From contig NZ_RHUM01000009.1 of assembly GCF_003937915.1 (NCBI RefSeq), positions 62,001-126,000 on the forward strand: a stretch of DNA of 64,000 nucleotides, written 5' to 3'. Positions 37,016 through 46,638 of the stretch are shown one piece after another. The notes beneath the pieces were generated by a model. It was not told the DNA's origin. It made no database searches and worked only from the letters and a program-made list of their open reading frames with translations. The position numbers were made by a program, and so were the translations under genes. The first letter of the stretch is position 1. Every line of letters begins with the position of its first letter. The DNA is from Erwinia sp. 198 (GTDB lineage Bacteria > Pseudomonadota > Gammaproteobacteria > Enterobacterales > Enterobacteriaceae).

Positions 37016-38269
37016 ATGACGTTGCTGGCACTCGGAATAAATCATAAAACGGCTCCTGTGGCTCTGCGCGAACGCGTGACGTTCTCGCCGGATACGCTGG
37101 ATCAGGCTCTCGACAGCCTGCTTGCTCAGCCGCTGGTACAGGGCGGCGTCGTGCTGTCTACCTGTAACAGGACCGAGTTATACCTTAGCGTTGAACAACA
37201 GGAAAACCTGCAGGAACAGCTGGTAAAATGGCTGTGCGACTATCATCAGCTCAGCGCCGATGAAGTGCGCAAAAGCCTGTACTGGCACCACGATAACGAG
37301 GCCGTCAGCCACCTGATGCGCGTCGCCAGCGGGCTGGATTCGCTGGTACTGGGCGAGCCGCAGATCCTGGGCCAGGTGAAAAAAGCCTACGCCGATTCGC
37401 ATCGCGGCCACACTATCTCCAGCGAGCTGGAGAGAATGTTCCAGAAATCCTTCTCTGTCGCCAAGCGCGTGCGCACGGAAACCGATATCGGCGCCAGCGC
37501 CGTTTCCGTGGCCTTTGCCGCCTGTACGCTGGCGCGGCAGATCTTTGAGTCGCTGTCTACCGTCAACGTGCTGCTGGTTGGCGCGGGCGAAACCATCGAG
37601 CTGGCCGCGCGCCATCTGCGCGAGCATAAGGTGCAGAAGCTGATTATCGCTAACCGCACCCGTGAACGTGCCCAGAAGCTGGCCGACGAGGTTGATGCCG
37701 AAGTCATCAGCCTGGCGGAGATCGACGCGCGTCTGGCAGAGGCCGACATTATCATCAGTTCTACCGCCAGCCCGCTGCCGATTATCGGCAAGGGAATGGT
37801 GGAGCGCGCGCTGAAACAGCGCCGCAATCAGCCGATGCTGCTGGTGGATATCGCCGTGCCGCGCGACGTCGAGCCGGAGGTGGGCAGGCTGCCTAACGCC
37901 TATCTCTACAGCGTGGACGATCTCCAGGCGATAATCGAAAGCAATATGGCGCAGCGTAAAGCGGCCGCCGTGCAGGCGGAAACTATCGTTGTGCAGGAAA
38001 GCGACGAGTTTATGTCGTGGCTGCGCGCCCAGAGCGCCAGCCAGACCATCCGTGAGTATCGTTCGCAGGCCGAGCAGGTGCGCGCCGAGCTGGAAGAGCG
38101 CGCCCTGACGGCGCTGGCTCAGGGCGCGGATGCGCAGGCCGTGCTGCGTGAGCTGGCCCATAAGCTCACCAACAAATTGATCCACGCCCCAACCAAATCC
38201 CTTCAGCAGGCCGCCCGCGACGGCGATGACGAACGCCTGCAGATTTTACGCGACGGCCTGGGGCTGTAG
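37016..38269 (+). CDS. hemA: Glutamyl-tRNA reductase
   Basis: First committed enzyme of C5-type tetrapyrrole synthesis, reducing glutamyl-tRNA to glutamate-1-semialdehyde with NADPH. At 417 residues it is E. coli-like. The N-terminal catalytic domain has '[21 protein letters not shown]' and the active-site Cys in '[10 protein letters not shown]' (about residue 50), followed by '[21 protein letters not shown]'. The NADPH domain has '[18 protein letters not shown]', and the C-terminal dimerisation helices end with '[20 protein letters not shown]'. It starts the hemA-prfA-prmC-sirB2-sirB1-kdsA transcript, the enterobacterial order. Confidence 0.97.
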   Translation: MTLLALGINHKTAPVALRERVTFSPDTLDQALDSLLAQPLVQGGVVLSTCNRTELYLSVEQQENLQEQLVKWLCDYHQLSADEVRKSLYWHHDNEAVSHLMRVASGLDSLVLGEPQILGQVKKAYADSHRGHTISSELERMFQKSFSVAKRVRTETDIGASAVSVAFAACTLARQIFESLSTVNVLLVGAGETIELAARHLREHKVQKLIIANRTRERAQKLADEVDAEVISLAEIDARLAEADIIISSTASPLPIIGKGMVERALKQRRNQPMLLVDIAVPRDVEPEVGRLPNAYLYSVDDLQAIIESNMAQRKAAAVQAETIVVQESDEFMSWLRAQSASQTIREYRSQAEQVRAELEERALTALAQGADAQAVLRELAHKLTNKLIHAPTKSLQQAARDGDDERLQILRDGLGL

Positions 38270-38301
38270 CGTTTTTACCTCTTTATATACAGGGAATATT
38301 C

Positions 38302-39384
38302 ATGAAGCCTTCTATTGTTGCCAAACTGGAAGCCTTGCAGGAACGTCACGAGGAAGTCGAGGCGATGCTGGGCGATGCTGGCGTGATTGCCGATCAGGAG
38401 CGATTTCGCGCGCTGTCGCGCGAGTATGCGCAGTTGACCGATGTCAGCCAGTGTTTCCGTCGTTGGCAGCAGAATCAGGAAGATATCGCCGCCGCCGAAG
38501 AGATGCTTAACGATGCGGAAATGCGCGATATGGCGCAGGAAGAGCTGAAAGAGGCGCGTGAGGCCAGCGAACAGCTGGAGCAGGAGTTACAGGTGCTGCT
38601 GCTGCCGAAAGATCCGGACGACGAGCGCAACTGCTATCTGGAGGTGCGTGCCGGCACCGGCGGCGACGAAGCGGCCATTTTCGCTGGCGATCTCTTCCGG
38701 ATGTACAGCCGCTACGCGGAATCGCGCCGCTGGAAAGTGGAAGTGATGAGCGCCAACGAGGGCGAGCACGGCGGTTATAAAGAAGTGATCGCCAAAATCG
38801 TCGGCGACGGCGCCTACGGTCGCCTGAAGTTCGAGTCCGGCGGCCATCGCGTGCAGCGCGTGCCGGAAACGGAATCGCAGGGCCGTATCCACACTTCCGC
38901 CTGTACCGTTGCGGTGCTGCCGGAAGTGCCGGAAGCCGAGCTGCCGGATATCAACCCGAGCGATCTGAAAATCGACACCTTCCGTTCATCGGGCGCGGGT
39001 GGGCAGCACGTTAACACCACCGACTCCGCTATCCGTATTACCCACCTGCCTACCGGCATCGTGGTGGAGTGTCAGGACGAGCGTTCGCAGCACAAAAACA
39101 AAGCCAAGGCGCTGGCGGTGCTGGGTTCGCGCATTCGGGCGGCCGAAAGCGCCCGTCGTCAGCAGGAAGAAGCCTCAACGCGCCGCAACCTGCTGGGCAG
39201 CGGCGATCGCTCCGACCGCAACCGCACCTATAACTATCCGCAGGGTCGTATTACCGATCACCGCATTAACCTGACCATCTACCGTCTGGACGAAGCAATG
39301 CAGGGCAAGCTGGATATGCTGATTGAGCCTGTGGTGCAGGAGTATCAGGCAGACCAGCTGGCCGCCCTGTCCGAGCAGGAGTAA
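38302..39384 (+). CDS. prfA: Peptide chain release factor 1
   Basis: Recognises UAA and UAG stop codons and triggers peptide release. The 360-residue protein carries the codon-reading tripeptide as P-E-T in '[17 protein letters not shown]' (E. coli has P-A-T; the middle position varies between species) and the catalytic '[17 protein letters not shown]' loop, whose glutamine is methylated by the product of the next gene, prmC. It starts 32 bp after hemA and ends one base into prmC. Confidence 0.97.
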   Translation: MKPSIVAKLEALQERHEEVEAMLGDAGVIADQERFRALSREYAQLTDVSQCFRRWQQNQEDIAAAEEMLNDAEMRDMAQEELKEAREASEQLEQELQVLLLPKDPDDERNCYLEVRAGTGGDEAAIFAGDLFRMYSRYAESRRWKVEVMSANEGEHGGYKEVIAKIVGDGAYGRLKFESGGHRVQRVPETESQGRIHTSACTVAVLPEVPEAELPDINPSDLKIDTFRSSGAGGQHVNTTDSAIRITHLPTGIVVECQDERSQHKNKAKALAVLGSRIRAAESARRQQEEASTRRNLLGSGDRSDRNRTYNYPQGRITDHRINLTIYRLDEAMQGKLDMLIEPVVQEYQADQLAALSEQE

Positions 39385-40214
39385 TGGAGATTCGCCAGTG
39401 GCTGAAAGGAGCCATTACTGAACTGGCGGGCAGTGAAAGCCCGAAAAGAGACGCAGAGATCCTGCTTGGCTTTGTCACCGGCCGCTCCCGCAGCTGGCTT
39501 ATTGCCTTTGACGAGACGGCGCTGACCCAACGCGAGCAGGAGCGCCTGGCTGCGCTGCTGGCTCGCCGCGTCAACGGCGAGCCGATTGCTTACCTGATCG
39601 GCGAGCGTGAATTCTGGTCGCTGCCGCTCAGCGTCTCCCCCGATACGCTTATTCCCCGGCCGGACACCGAGCTGCTGGTGGAGCAGGCGTTGGCTCATAT
39701 CCCTGCCGAACCGGCGGCGGTGCTGGATCTGGGCACCGGCACCGGCGCGATTGCGCTGGCTATCGCCAGTGAACGTCCCGACTGTCGCATTACCGGCGTC
39801 GACCGCATTCAGGGGGCCGTTGAGCTGGCGCAGCGCAACGCGCAACGCCTTGGCATCCATAACGCCGTTTTTCGGCTCAGCAATTGGTTCAGCGCGCTGG
39901 CGGGCGAACGCTTCGCCGTTATCGTCAGCAATCCTCCCTATATTGATGAAGCCGACGAGCATCTGCGGCAGGGCGACGTGCGTTTTGAGCCGCAAAGCGC
40001 GCTGGTGGCGGCGGAAGGCGGCCTGGCTGATATCCGGAGCATCGCCGCACAGGCGGGAGAGGCGCTGCTGCCCGGCGGCTGGCTGCTGTTAGAGCATGGC
40101 TGGCAACAGGCGCAGGCCGTGCAGGCGATCCTGCGCGCGGCCGGTTTTGCTAACGTTGCCACCGCCCGGGATTATGGCGGCAATGACCGCGTGACTTATG
40201 CGCAAAAACCCTGA
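39384..40214 (+). CDS. prmC: Release-factor glutamine N5-methyltransferase PrmC (HemK)
   Basis: SAM-dependent enzyme methylating the GGQ glutamine of RF1 and RF2. The 276-residue protein has an N-terminal helical substrate-binding domain, the SAM loop 'VLDLGTGTGAIALAIA' at about residue 113 and the catalytic 'VSNPPYID' motif near residue 183. Its start codon overlaps the prfA stop (TAATGG), so enzyme and substrate are co-translated, as in E. coli. Confidence 0.97.
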   Translation: MEIRQWLKGAITELAGSESPKRDAEILLGFVTGRSRSWLIAFDETALTQREQERLAALLARRVNGEPIAYLIGEREFWSLPLSVSPDTLIPRPDTELLVEQALAHIPAEPAAVLDLGTGTGAIALAIASERPDCRITGVDRIQGAVELAQRNAQRLGIHNAVFRLSNWFSALAGERFAVIVSNPPYIDEADEHLRQGDVRFEPQSALVAAEGGLADIRSIAAQAGEALLPGGWLLLEHGWQQAQAVQAILRAAGFANVATARDYGGNDRVTYAQKP

Positions 40215-40228
40215 ACGAGGGAAAATAA

Positions 40229-40627
40229 ATGGCTGACTGGTACAGTGCTGTAAAAAATTTGCATCTGCTGACGGTAATCCTTACCGCCACGCTGTTTCTG
40301 CTGCGTTTCTTCTGGCTTCAGACCGGCTCAGGGATGCTGCAAAAGCGCTGGGTACGCATCGTACCCCACCTGAACGACACGCTGCTGCTGCTTTCGGGCG
40401 CGATGCTGGTGGCGATAACGCACTTTTATCCCTTTACGCCTCAGGGCGCATGGCTGACTGAAAAGCTGTTTGGCGTTATTATCTATATCGCGCTTGGCTT
40501 TATTGCCCTTGGGCGCAAACCACGCGCGCAAAAAACGCGCTGGATAGCTTTTATCGTGGCGGCCGCGATGCTGGTAATGATTTACCATCTGGCCACCACA
40601 AAAATGCCATTGTTGGGGAATGTATGA
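40229..40627 (+). CDS. sirB2: SirB2 family inner-membrane protein
   Basis: A 132-residue protein with four hydrophobic segments ('LHLLTVILTATLFLLRFFWL', 'LNDTLLLLSGAMLVAITHF', 'KLFGVIIYIALGFIAL', 'IAFIVAAAMLVMIYHLAT'), the SirB/YchQ family layout. The molecular function is unknown; an early link to Salmonella SirA-dependent regulation gave the name. It lies between prmC (14-bp gap) and sirB1 (4-bp overlap). Confidence 0.9.
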   Translation: MADWYSAVKNLHLLTVILTATLFLLRFFWLQTGSGMLQKRWVRIVPHLNDTLLLLSGAMLVAITHFYPFTPQGAWLTEKLFGVIIYIALGFIALGRKPRAQKTRWIAFIVAAAMLVMIYHLATTKMPLLGNV

Positions 40628-41433
40628 CGTCGATAGCAACTGATGAAGGCACAGCGACCCCGCTGTGCGAGGCGGTAATTGCGGCCACGCTGGCCATCCG
40701 TCCTGAGTTTCCTGCTGAAGACGTGAAGAAGCAGCTGGCGGAGCTGGTTAAAGAGGCGCGCGCCACCATTCCATTACAGCTGGAGCAGGATTTGCAGCTG
40801 GAGAAACTCATTGAGCTGTTCTGGCAGCGCTGGGGCTTCGGCGGCGCGAGCGGCGTTTACCGTCTGTCCGACACGCTGTGGCTGGATAACGTGCTGAAAA
40901 CCCGGCAGGGCACCGCCGTCTCGCTGGGCGTGATCTTTTTGCATATCGCTCACGAACTCTCGCTGCCGCTGATGCCGGTGATTTTTCCTACGCAGCTTAT
41001 TCTGCGGGCCGACTGGATTGACGAAGAGATGTGGCTGATCAATCCCTTTAACGGCGAAACGCTGGATGAGCACACGCTGGAAGTGTGGCTGAAGGGCAAT
41101 ATCGGCCCGGTGGCTGAACTGTATGACGACGATCTACAGGAGGCCGAGCCGCAGCTGGTGCTCAACAAGATGCTGGATACGCTGAAAGCCGCGCTGATGG
41201 AAGAAAAGCAGATGGAGCTGGCGCTGCAGGTCAGCCAGGTGCTGGTCAATATGGACCCGGACGATCCCTATGAAATCCGCGATCGCGGGCTGATTTTCGC
41301 GCAGCTGGACTGTGAGCACGTGGCGGTAAGCGATCTGACCTATTTTGTTGAACAGTGCCCGGAAGATCCGGTTAGCGAAATGATTAAATTACAGATCCAT
41401 TCGATTGAACAGAAACAGATCACGCTGCACTAA
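40624..41433 (+). CDS. sirB1: SirB1/YchA family protein with transglutaminase-like and TPR regions
   Basis: A 269-residue cytoplasmic protein. The first 150 residues resemble the SirB1 N-terminal transglutaminase-like region ('FGGASGVYRLSDTLWLDNVLKTRQGTAVSLGVIFLHIAHELSLPLMPVIFPTQLILR'). The last 100 form a tetratricopeptide-like part ('ALQVSQVLVNMDPDDPYEIRDRGLIFAQLDCEHVAVSDLTYFVEQCPEDP'). No enzymatic activity is established. It overlaps sirB2 by 4 bp and precedes kdsA by 28 bp. Confidence 0.9.
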   Translation: MTSIATDEGTATPLCEAVIAATLAIRPEFPAEDVKKQLAELVKEARATIPLQLEQDLQLEKLIELFWQRWGFGGASGVYRLSDTLWLDNVLKTRQGTAVSLGVIFLHIAHELSLPLMPVIFPTQLILRADWIDEEMWLINPFNGETLDEHTLEVWLKGNIGPVAELYDDDLQEAEPQLVLNKMLDTLKAALMEEKQMELALQVSQVLVNMDPDDPYEIRDRGLIFAQLDCEHVAVSDLTYFVEQCPEDPVSEMIKLQIHSIEQKQITLH

Positions 41434-41452
41434 TCTGTTAAATAAAGAATAA

Positions 41453-42316
<864 letters not shown>

Positions 42317-42323
42317 TAAAAAT

Positions 42324-42353
42324 CAGGCCGGCAGCCCTGAGGGCGCCGGCCTG
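42324..42353. terminator. Stem-loop after kdsA, probable terminator
   Basis: CAGGCCGGC at 42324-42332 pairs with GCCGGCCTG at 42345-42353, 7 bp after the kdsA stop. There is no T run, so it may act as a 3' end stabiliser or a Rho-assisted terminator rather than a classic intrinsic one. Confidence 0.45.
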
Positions 42354-42374
42354 AACAGCTAATCTGTTAATCAA

Positions 42375-42434
42375 TCCGCCTTACATCCTGTCACCGCCGA
42401 CCTTCAGTCTGTCCGCCTTACATCCTGTCACCGC
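42375..42434. repeat. Two exact 23-bp direct repeats between kdsA and chaA
   Basis: The segment at 42375-42397 recurs exactly at 42412-42434 (core TTACATCCTGTCACCGC), with a period of 37 bp. A weaker related stretch follows near 42470-42500. The repeats lie between convergent kdsA and chaA. No family name can be given. Confidence 0.6.
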
Positions 42435-42523
42435 AGATCTGCGAGTCACGCCGTATCTCATACCTTAACCGCCGAGTCGTTATCCGCCTTTCCCGCGGGC
42501 CGCGATATGTTGCGTCGTCACGC

Positions 42524-43615
42524 CTACAGCATTACCGTCATCAGATAGCCGATAAACAGCGCCAGGTGCGCCGCACCGTTCAGCACGTTGGTTCTGCCGG
42601 TCGAAAAAGAGATCTGACACAGTAGCAGCGAGGCCAGCATAATCACCATATGCGGCGGCTCCAGGCCGAAAATCAGTTCCTGGCCGGTGAGCGTGGCGAT
42701 AATGGTTACCGTAGGCACGGTCAGCGAGATGGTGGCCAGCACCGAGCCGAAAAAGAGGTTCATCGCGCGCTGCACCTGATTCGCCAGCACGGCTTTAATA
42801 GCGCCCAGGCCTTCCGGCGAGAGGATCAGCAGTGCCACCAGGAAACCGGTGAATTGCTCAGGCGCGTTCAGTTCGGTCAGCAGCGCGCCCAGCGTGTTGG
42901 AATCCATTTTGGTGACGGCAATCACGGCCACCAGGTGCACCAGCAGCCAGCAGGTATGCCAGACGCTGGAGTGGGCGGACGGCTTGCCGTGATGCGGGTC
43001 ATCGCCCTCGTCCTCATGCTCATAAACGAACAGGCTCTGGTGCGTTTTGGTCTGGATCAGCAGAAACACGCCGTACATCGCGGCGGAAATGGCGGAAATC
43101 AGCAGCGCCTGGCCAGCGCTGAAATTGCCTTCCGGCAGCGCGTTGGGGAAAACCAGCACCAGCACGGCCAGCGGGAAAATAGCGATCAGATACTGCTTTA
43201 CGCCCGCCAGATTAACGTACTGGGTGGCAAACTTGCGCCCGCCCAGCAGCAGCGCGAAGCCTACCAGGCCGCCGGTTACGATCATCACGATAGAGTAAAG
43301 CGTATCGCGCATCAGCATCGGCGCCGCATCGCCCGTCGCCATCAGCGCGGAAATCAAACTGACTTCGAGGATCACTACGGAGAGGCTGAGGATCAGCGAA
43401 CCGTAAGGCTCGCCGAGGCGGTGCGCAAGCACGTCCGCGTGTCGCACCACGCTGAACGCGCTGCTAAGGATAGCCACCAGCGCCAGCAAATTAATGCCGA
43501 TGATGGCCGGTAAAGATTCTGAGGCGCCCCAAAACCACAGGATAACCAGGGCCGCGAGCGGCAGCACCAGGGATGATTCTTTATGACGTGTTCTGACGCT
43601 TTCTTGCGCGCTCAT
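42524..43615 (-). CDS. chaA: Sodium-potassium/proton antiporter ChaA
   Basis: Ca2+/H+ antiporter-family membrane protein that exports Na+ and K+ (and Ca2+ in vitro) at alkaline pH. The 363-residue sequence has about 10-11 helices and the family's paired acidic motifs 'GEPYGSLILSLSVVILEVSLI' and 'ALLILSPEGLGAIKAV'. A His/Asp/Glu-rich cytoplasmic loop 'YEHEDEGDDPHHGKPSAHS' lies in the middle. It is collinear with E. coli ChaA. The ATG at 43615 has AAGGAAAT upstream; the TTG two codons earlier is not preferred. Confidence 0.95.
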   Translation of the reverse strand: MSAQESVRTRHKESSLVLPLAALVILWFWGASESLPAIIGINLLALVAILSSAFSVVRHADVLAHRLGEPYGSLILSLSVVILEVSLISALMATGDAAPMLMRDTLYSIVMIVTGGLVGFALLLGGRKFATQYVNLAGVKQYLIAIFPLAVLVLVFPNALPEGNFSAGQALLISAISAAMYGVFLLIQTKTHQSLFVYEHEDEGDDPHHGKPSAHSSVWHTCWLLVHLVAVIAVTKMDSNTLGALLTELNAPEQFTGFLVALLILSPEGLGAIKAVLANQVQRAMNLFFGSVLATISLTVPTVTIIATLTGQELIFGLEPPHMVIMLASLLLCQISFSTGRTNVLNGAAHLALFIGYLMTVML

Positions 43616-43995
43616 AGGCAATATTTCCTTTTTTGACCGTCCAACTGCGAAACAGACGCAACCATTGCTGTGTGCATTGATTATATAACAACCGCCCGCA
43701 GTGTAACGGCAGTAAGGTTAACTGATGGTAAACTTTACATGATTTTACCTGAAAAACCTGATAATTATCCGGGGTGGGCTTAACCCTGAATCTCCCTGTA
43801 ATTATCTTGATTCGTAAAGTATTTTTTATCACTCTTTGCCTTTTATCATGACGATTAAAGCGGATATTTATCAATTTCAGTGAGATAAACGGCTGTTACG
43901 TAATAGTTAGTATATGACCTTACTGAAAAGACATAAGTGGCACCCGCAGCGATTTTGTTCCAGGCTTAAAAAGTCTGATAACAAGGAGATCGATA
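43616..43995. other. Divergent chaA/chaB promoter region
   Basis: This 380-bp AT-rich region has no supported gene; the 97-codon minus-strand frame at 43581-43874 merely runs upstream from chaA. A good AAGGAG precedes chaB at 43982-43987. Confidence 0.5.
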
Positions 43996-44226
43996 ATGCC
44001 ATACCGTTCAAGAGGTTCCCTGCCTGACAGCGTCAAAAACGTTCTGCCCGCTCACGCACAGGACATTTATCAGGAGGCGTTTAACAGCGCCTGGGACGAA
44101 TACAAAGAGGAAAAAGATCGCCGGGGCGACGAGTCACGCGAAGAAGTGGCGCACAAGGTAGCGTGGGCGGCCGTTAAGAACCAGTATGAAAAGGGCGACG
44201 ATGATAAGTGGCATAAGAAGCATTAA
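43996..44226 (+). CDS. chaB: ChaB family protein
   Basis: A 76-residue acidic and basic protein identical in length to E. coli ChaB ('MPYRSRGSLPDSVKNVLPAHAQDIYQEAFNSAWDEY' and 'HKVAWAAVKNQYEKGDDDKWHKKH'). It is named as a putative regulator of the ChaA antiporter because of its position; the biochemical role is unproven. It is flanked by chaA (divergent) and chaC, as in E. coli, and ends before a clear terminator. Confidence 0.95.
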   Translation: MPYRSRGSLPDSVKNVLPAHAQDIYQEAFNSAWDEYKEEKDRRGDESREEVAHKVAWAAVKNQYEKGDDDKWHKKH

Positions 44227-44235
44227 ATGTCGCCG

Positions 44236-44264
44236 GGCTGCTCGCTGCGAGCAGCCTCGTTTAT
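44236..44264 (+). terminator. Terminator after chaB
   Basis: GGCTGCTCG at 44236-44244 and CGAGCAGCC at 44248-44256 form a 9-bp stem with a 3-base loop, followed by TCGTTTAT. It sits 9 bp after the chaB stop. Confidence 0.65.
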
Positions 44265-44470
44265 CGTAGCCGTTGTCTCTGATTTTTCTCCGCTGCCACC
44301 CTGAAGTTCTCCGTTATGCCGCCGATGATAATCCTAAGGTAAATTTATTCTTTTGTGACGCGCTTCAAACTTGATCGGCACGCCTGAAATGACTTAAGGT
44401 CAGGTAAGCGTAACGACACATTTATGTCACAACAAATGCAGCAGGGAACGGGCAGTAGCGGAGAGGGCTA

Positions 44471-45148
44471 ATGTTAACAAGAGACTTCCTGGCCAAAGCA
44501 GATTGTAAAACGGCCTTTGGTGCCATTGAGGAATCACTGCTGTGGACCTGCGAACAGCGAGCGGCCTCGCTGGCGGCTACCCTGGCCTGCCGTCCCGATC
44601 ACAGCCCGGTGTGGATTTTTGGCTATGGCTCGCTGATGTGGAACCCGGTATTTGAGTCCGATGAGGTAGCGGAAGGCACGCTAAACGGCTGGCACCGCGC
44701 CTTTTGCCTGCGGCTTACCGCCGGACGCGGCACTGCCCAGCAGCCGGGGCGGATGCTGGCATTGAAGGAGGGCGGCAGCACCACCGGGCTGGCCTTTCGT
44801 CTGCCGGAAGCGAAGCTGGCCGAGGAGCTGGAGCTGCTGTGGAAGCGCGAGATGGTCACCGGTTGCTACCTGCCGACCTGGTGCGAGCTGAAGCTGGCCG
44901 ACGGCCGCAGCGTGACGGCGCTGGCCTTTGTTATGGATCCGCGTCACGCGCTGTATGAGGCCGATTCCTGCCCGCAAACTATCGCGCCGCTGATTGCTCA
45001 GGCCAGTGGACCGCTGGGCACCAACGCGCAATATCTTTTCTCGCTGGAGCAGGAGCTGAAAAGGCGCGGGCTTTATGACGACTGCCTGACCGATCTGGTT
45101 CAGCGCGTCCGCGATCTTCAGGTCTACCACAATGATCTGGCCGGCTGA
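44471..45148 (+). CDS. chaC: Glutathione-specific gamma-glutamylcyclotransferase ChaC
   Basis: Breaks down glutathione to 5-oxoproline and Cys-Gly in the cytoplasm. The 225-residue protein has the substrate-binding 'VWIFGYGSLMWNP' motif near residue 55, 'GWHRAFCLR', and the catalytic Glu region 'LAFRLPEAKLAEELELLWKREM' near residue 125. In E. coli the next genes are ychN and ychO; here ychN is absent and a T6SS-related minus-strand cluster begins 9 bp after the chaC stop. Confidence 0.94.
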   Translation: MLTRDFLAKADCKTAFGAIEESLLWTCEQRAASLAATLACRPDHSPVWIFGYGSLMWNPVFESDEVAEGTLNGWHRAFCLRLTAGRGTAQQPGRMLALKEGGSTTGLAFRLPEAKLAEELELLWKREMVTGCYLPTWCELKLADGRSVTALAFVMDPRHALYEADSCPQTIAPLIAQASGPLGTNAQYLFSLEQELKRRGLYDDCLTDLVQRVRDLQVYHNDLAG

Positions 45149-45157
45149 GCCGCGTCC

Positions 45158-46588
45158 TCAGGAGCCGGGATTGATCAGCCAGGTGCCCGGTTTATCAATA
45201 TCCAGCTGCTGAGTATGCACGGCAGAATCGGCAGCGTGGACCTCAATAATATAATGTCCCGCCGACAGATTAAGCGCGGCGTAACCGCTGGTATTCGGCT
45301 TCGCCTCAACAGGTTTGCCGTTCAGCATTACCGTTTCGCCGCTGGCCAGCTTGAGATAGACCGTGGCAATGGTCGGCTTGTCTACGGGCGCGACGGCGGT
45401 TGATGGTGCCGCGCTGCCGGCATTATCGGCCGCAGCAGACTGTTCCGGCGCAGAAGCGTCATCGCTATGGTTAAGCGCGACGACCAGCCCGATCAGCGCC
45501 AGGACCGCGATGCCGGCGGCAATCACCAGCGGTTTCGCCAGTTTGTGATGGCGTAGCGAGGCATACTCCGCACTGGCCGAGGCGGGCGCCACGGTAATAG
45601 CTGGCGGTTCCGGCTGCACTTCCGGCGTAACGGTTGGCGTTACTATCTCTTCGGGTACCCTGGTCACGCTGGTCACCAGCTCTTCTACCGTACTTACCGG
45701 CAGCGCAATCAGCGCGGCAAACTCATCGACAGTCTGCGGACGATCCTGCGGTTTCATCGCCAGCGCGCGATCGATTGCATTCAGCAAAGGCAGCGAAAAC
45801 CCTTCAGGGCGCAGCTGGGTCAGCGGCTGGTAGCGATCCTCGATACAGCGAACCACGCTGACCGGCGGCGGACTGCCGGTCACCAGCGTATGCAGCACCG
45901 CGCCCAGCGCATAAATATCCGTCCACGGCCCCTGATCGCTGTCGCTTTCTTCGCTGTACTGCTCGATAGGCGCATAGCCTGGCTTCAGCATGATTTCCGT
46001 CTGGTCGGAAAGGTTGCCGATAGTCTTGCGGGCGGAGCCGAAGTCCAGCAGCACGGGCAGCTGGTTATCCTGGATCTGAATATTGTCCAGCGAGATATCG
46101 CGATGCAGATAGCCTGCCTGATGGATGGTGTCGATAGCGCCGAACAGCGGCGGCAGCAGCTGGCGGATCCAGGCATCGGTCAGCGTTTCAGGGCTGCCGA
46201 GCTGCCACTCCTTTAGCGTCATGCCGCTGTAGTACAGCGTTCCCATATAGGCGGTGCCGTTTTCTTCCCAGAAGCGCAGCACGTGCAGCAGACCGGGATG
46301 GTTAAACCGGGCCAGCAGGCGGGCTTCCTGAATAAAGCTGTTCAGCCCGGCGGTAAACAGTTTCTGATAGCGTTCGCCGCGCAGCGCGATAGTCAGGTTT
46401 TCATCGCGCGAAACCAGCGATACCGGCAGATACTCTTTAATGGCGATGGTGCGTTCCAGCAGATGATCCCAGGCGCGATAAACAATGCCGAAACCGCCGC
46501 CGCCGATAACCTCTTTGATTTCAAATTCGTTAAAACGGTGCCCGGCCGGAAGGGCGTTGGGCACGTTTTTCTTATCGTTTGCCGACAT
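45158..46588 (-). CDS. Membrane Ser/Thr protein kinase of the T6SS regulatory pathway (PpkA-like)
   Basis: Hanks-type kinase of 476 residues anchored in the inner membrane. Kinase domain about residues 19-300: glycine loop 'GGGGFGIVY' at 29-37, ATP lysine Lys51, catalytic 'LHRDISLDN' with HRD at 162-164, and 'DFGSARK' with DFG at 182-184. A Pro/Glu-rich linker leads to one membrane helix at 353-372, then a periplasmic PEGA-like domain ('YLKLASGETVMLNGKPVEAKPNTSGYAALNLSAGHYIIEVHA'). All catalytic residues are present. In Pseudomonas and Serratia PpkA phosphorylates the FHA protein to switch on T6SS and PppA reverses it; genes for both partners lie upstream in the same operon. The ATG at 46588 is chosen over the GTG at 46597. 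Confidence 0.87.
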   Translation of the reverse strand: MSANDKKNVPNALPAGHRFNEFEIKEVIGGGGFGIVYRAWDHLLERTIAIKEYLPVSLVSRDENLTIALRGERYQKLFTAGLNSFIQEARLLARFNHPGLLHVLRFWEENGTAYMGTLYYSGMTLKEWQLGSPETLTDAWIRQLLPPLFGAIDTIHQAGYLHRDISLDNIQIQDNQLPVLLDFGSARKTIGNLSDQTEIMLKPGYAPIEQYSEESDSDQGPWTDIYALGAVLHTLVTGSPPPVSVVRCIEDRYQPLTQLRPEGFSLPLLNAIDRALAMKPQDRPQTVDEFAALIALPVSTVEELVTSVTRVPEEIVTPTVTPEVQPEPPAITVAPASASAEYASLRHHKLAKPLVIAAGIAVLALIGLVVALNHSDDASAPEQSAAADNAGSAAPSTAVAPVDKPTIATVYLKLASGETVMLNGKPVEAKPNTSGYAALNLSAGHYIIEVHAADSAVHTQQLDIDKPGTWLINPGS

Positions 46589-46638
46589 AGTAAACACTCT
46601 CTAAGCGTTAGCGACTTTTCACCCTGCGGGAAAGGCAG

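Noticed and set aside
42360-42520. CRISPR array
   Set aside because: Only two exact 23-bp copies with a 14-bp interval, no further units and no cas genes.
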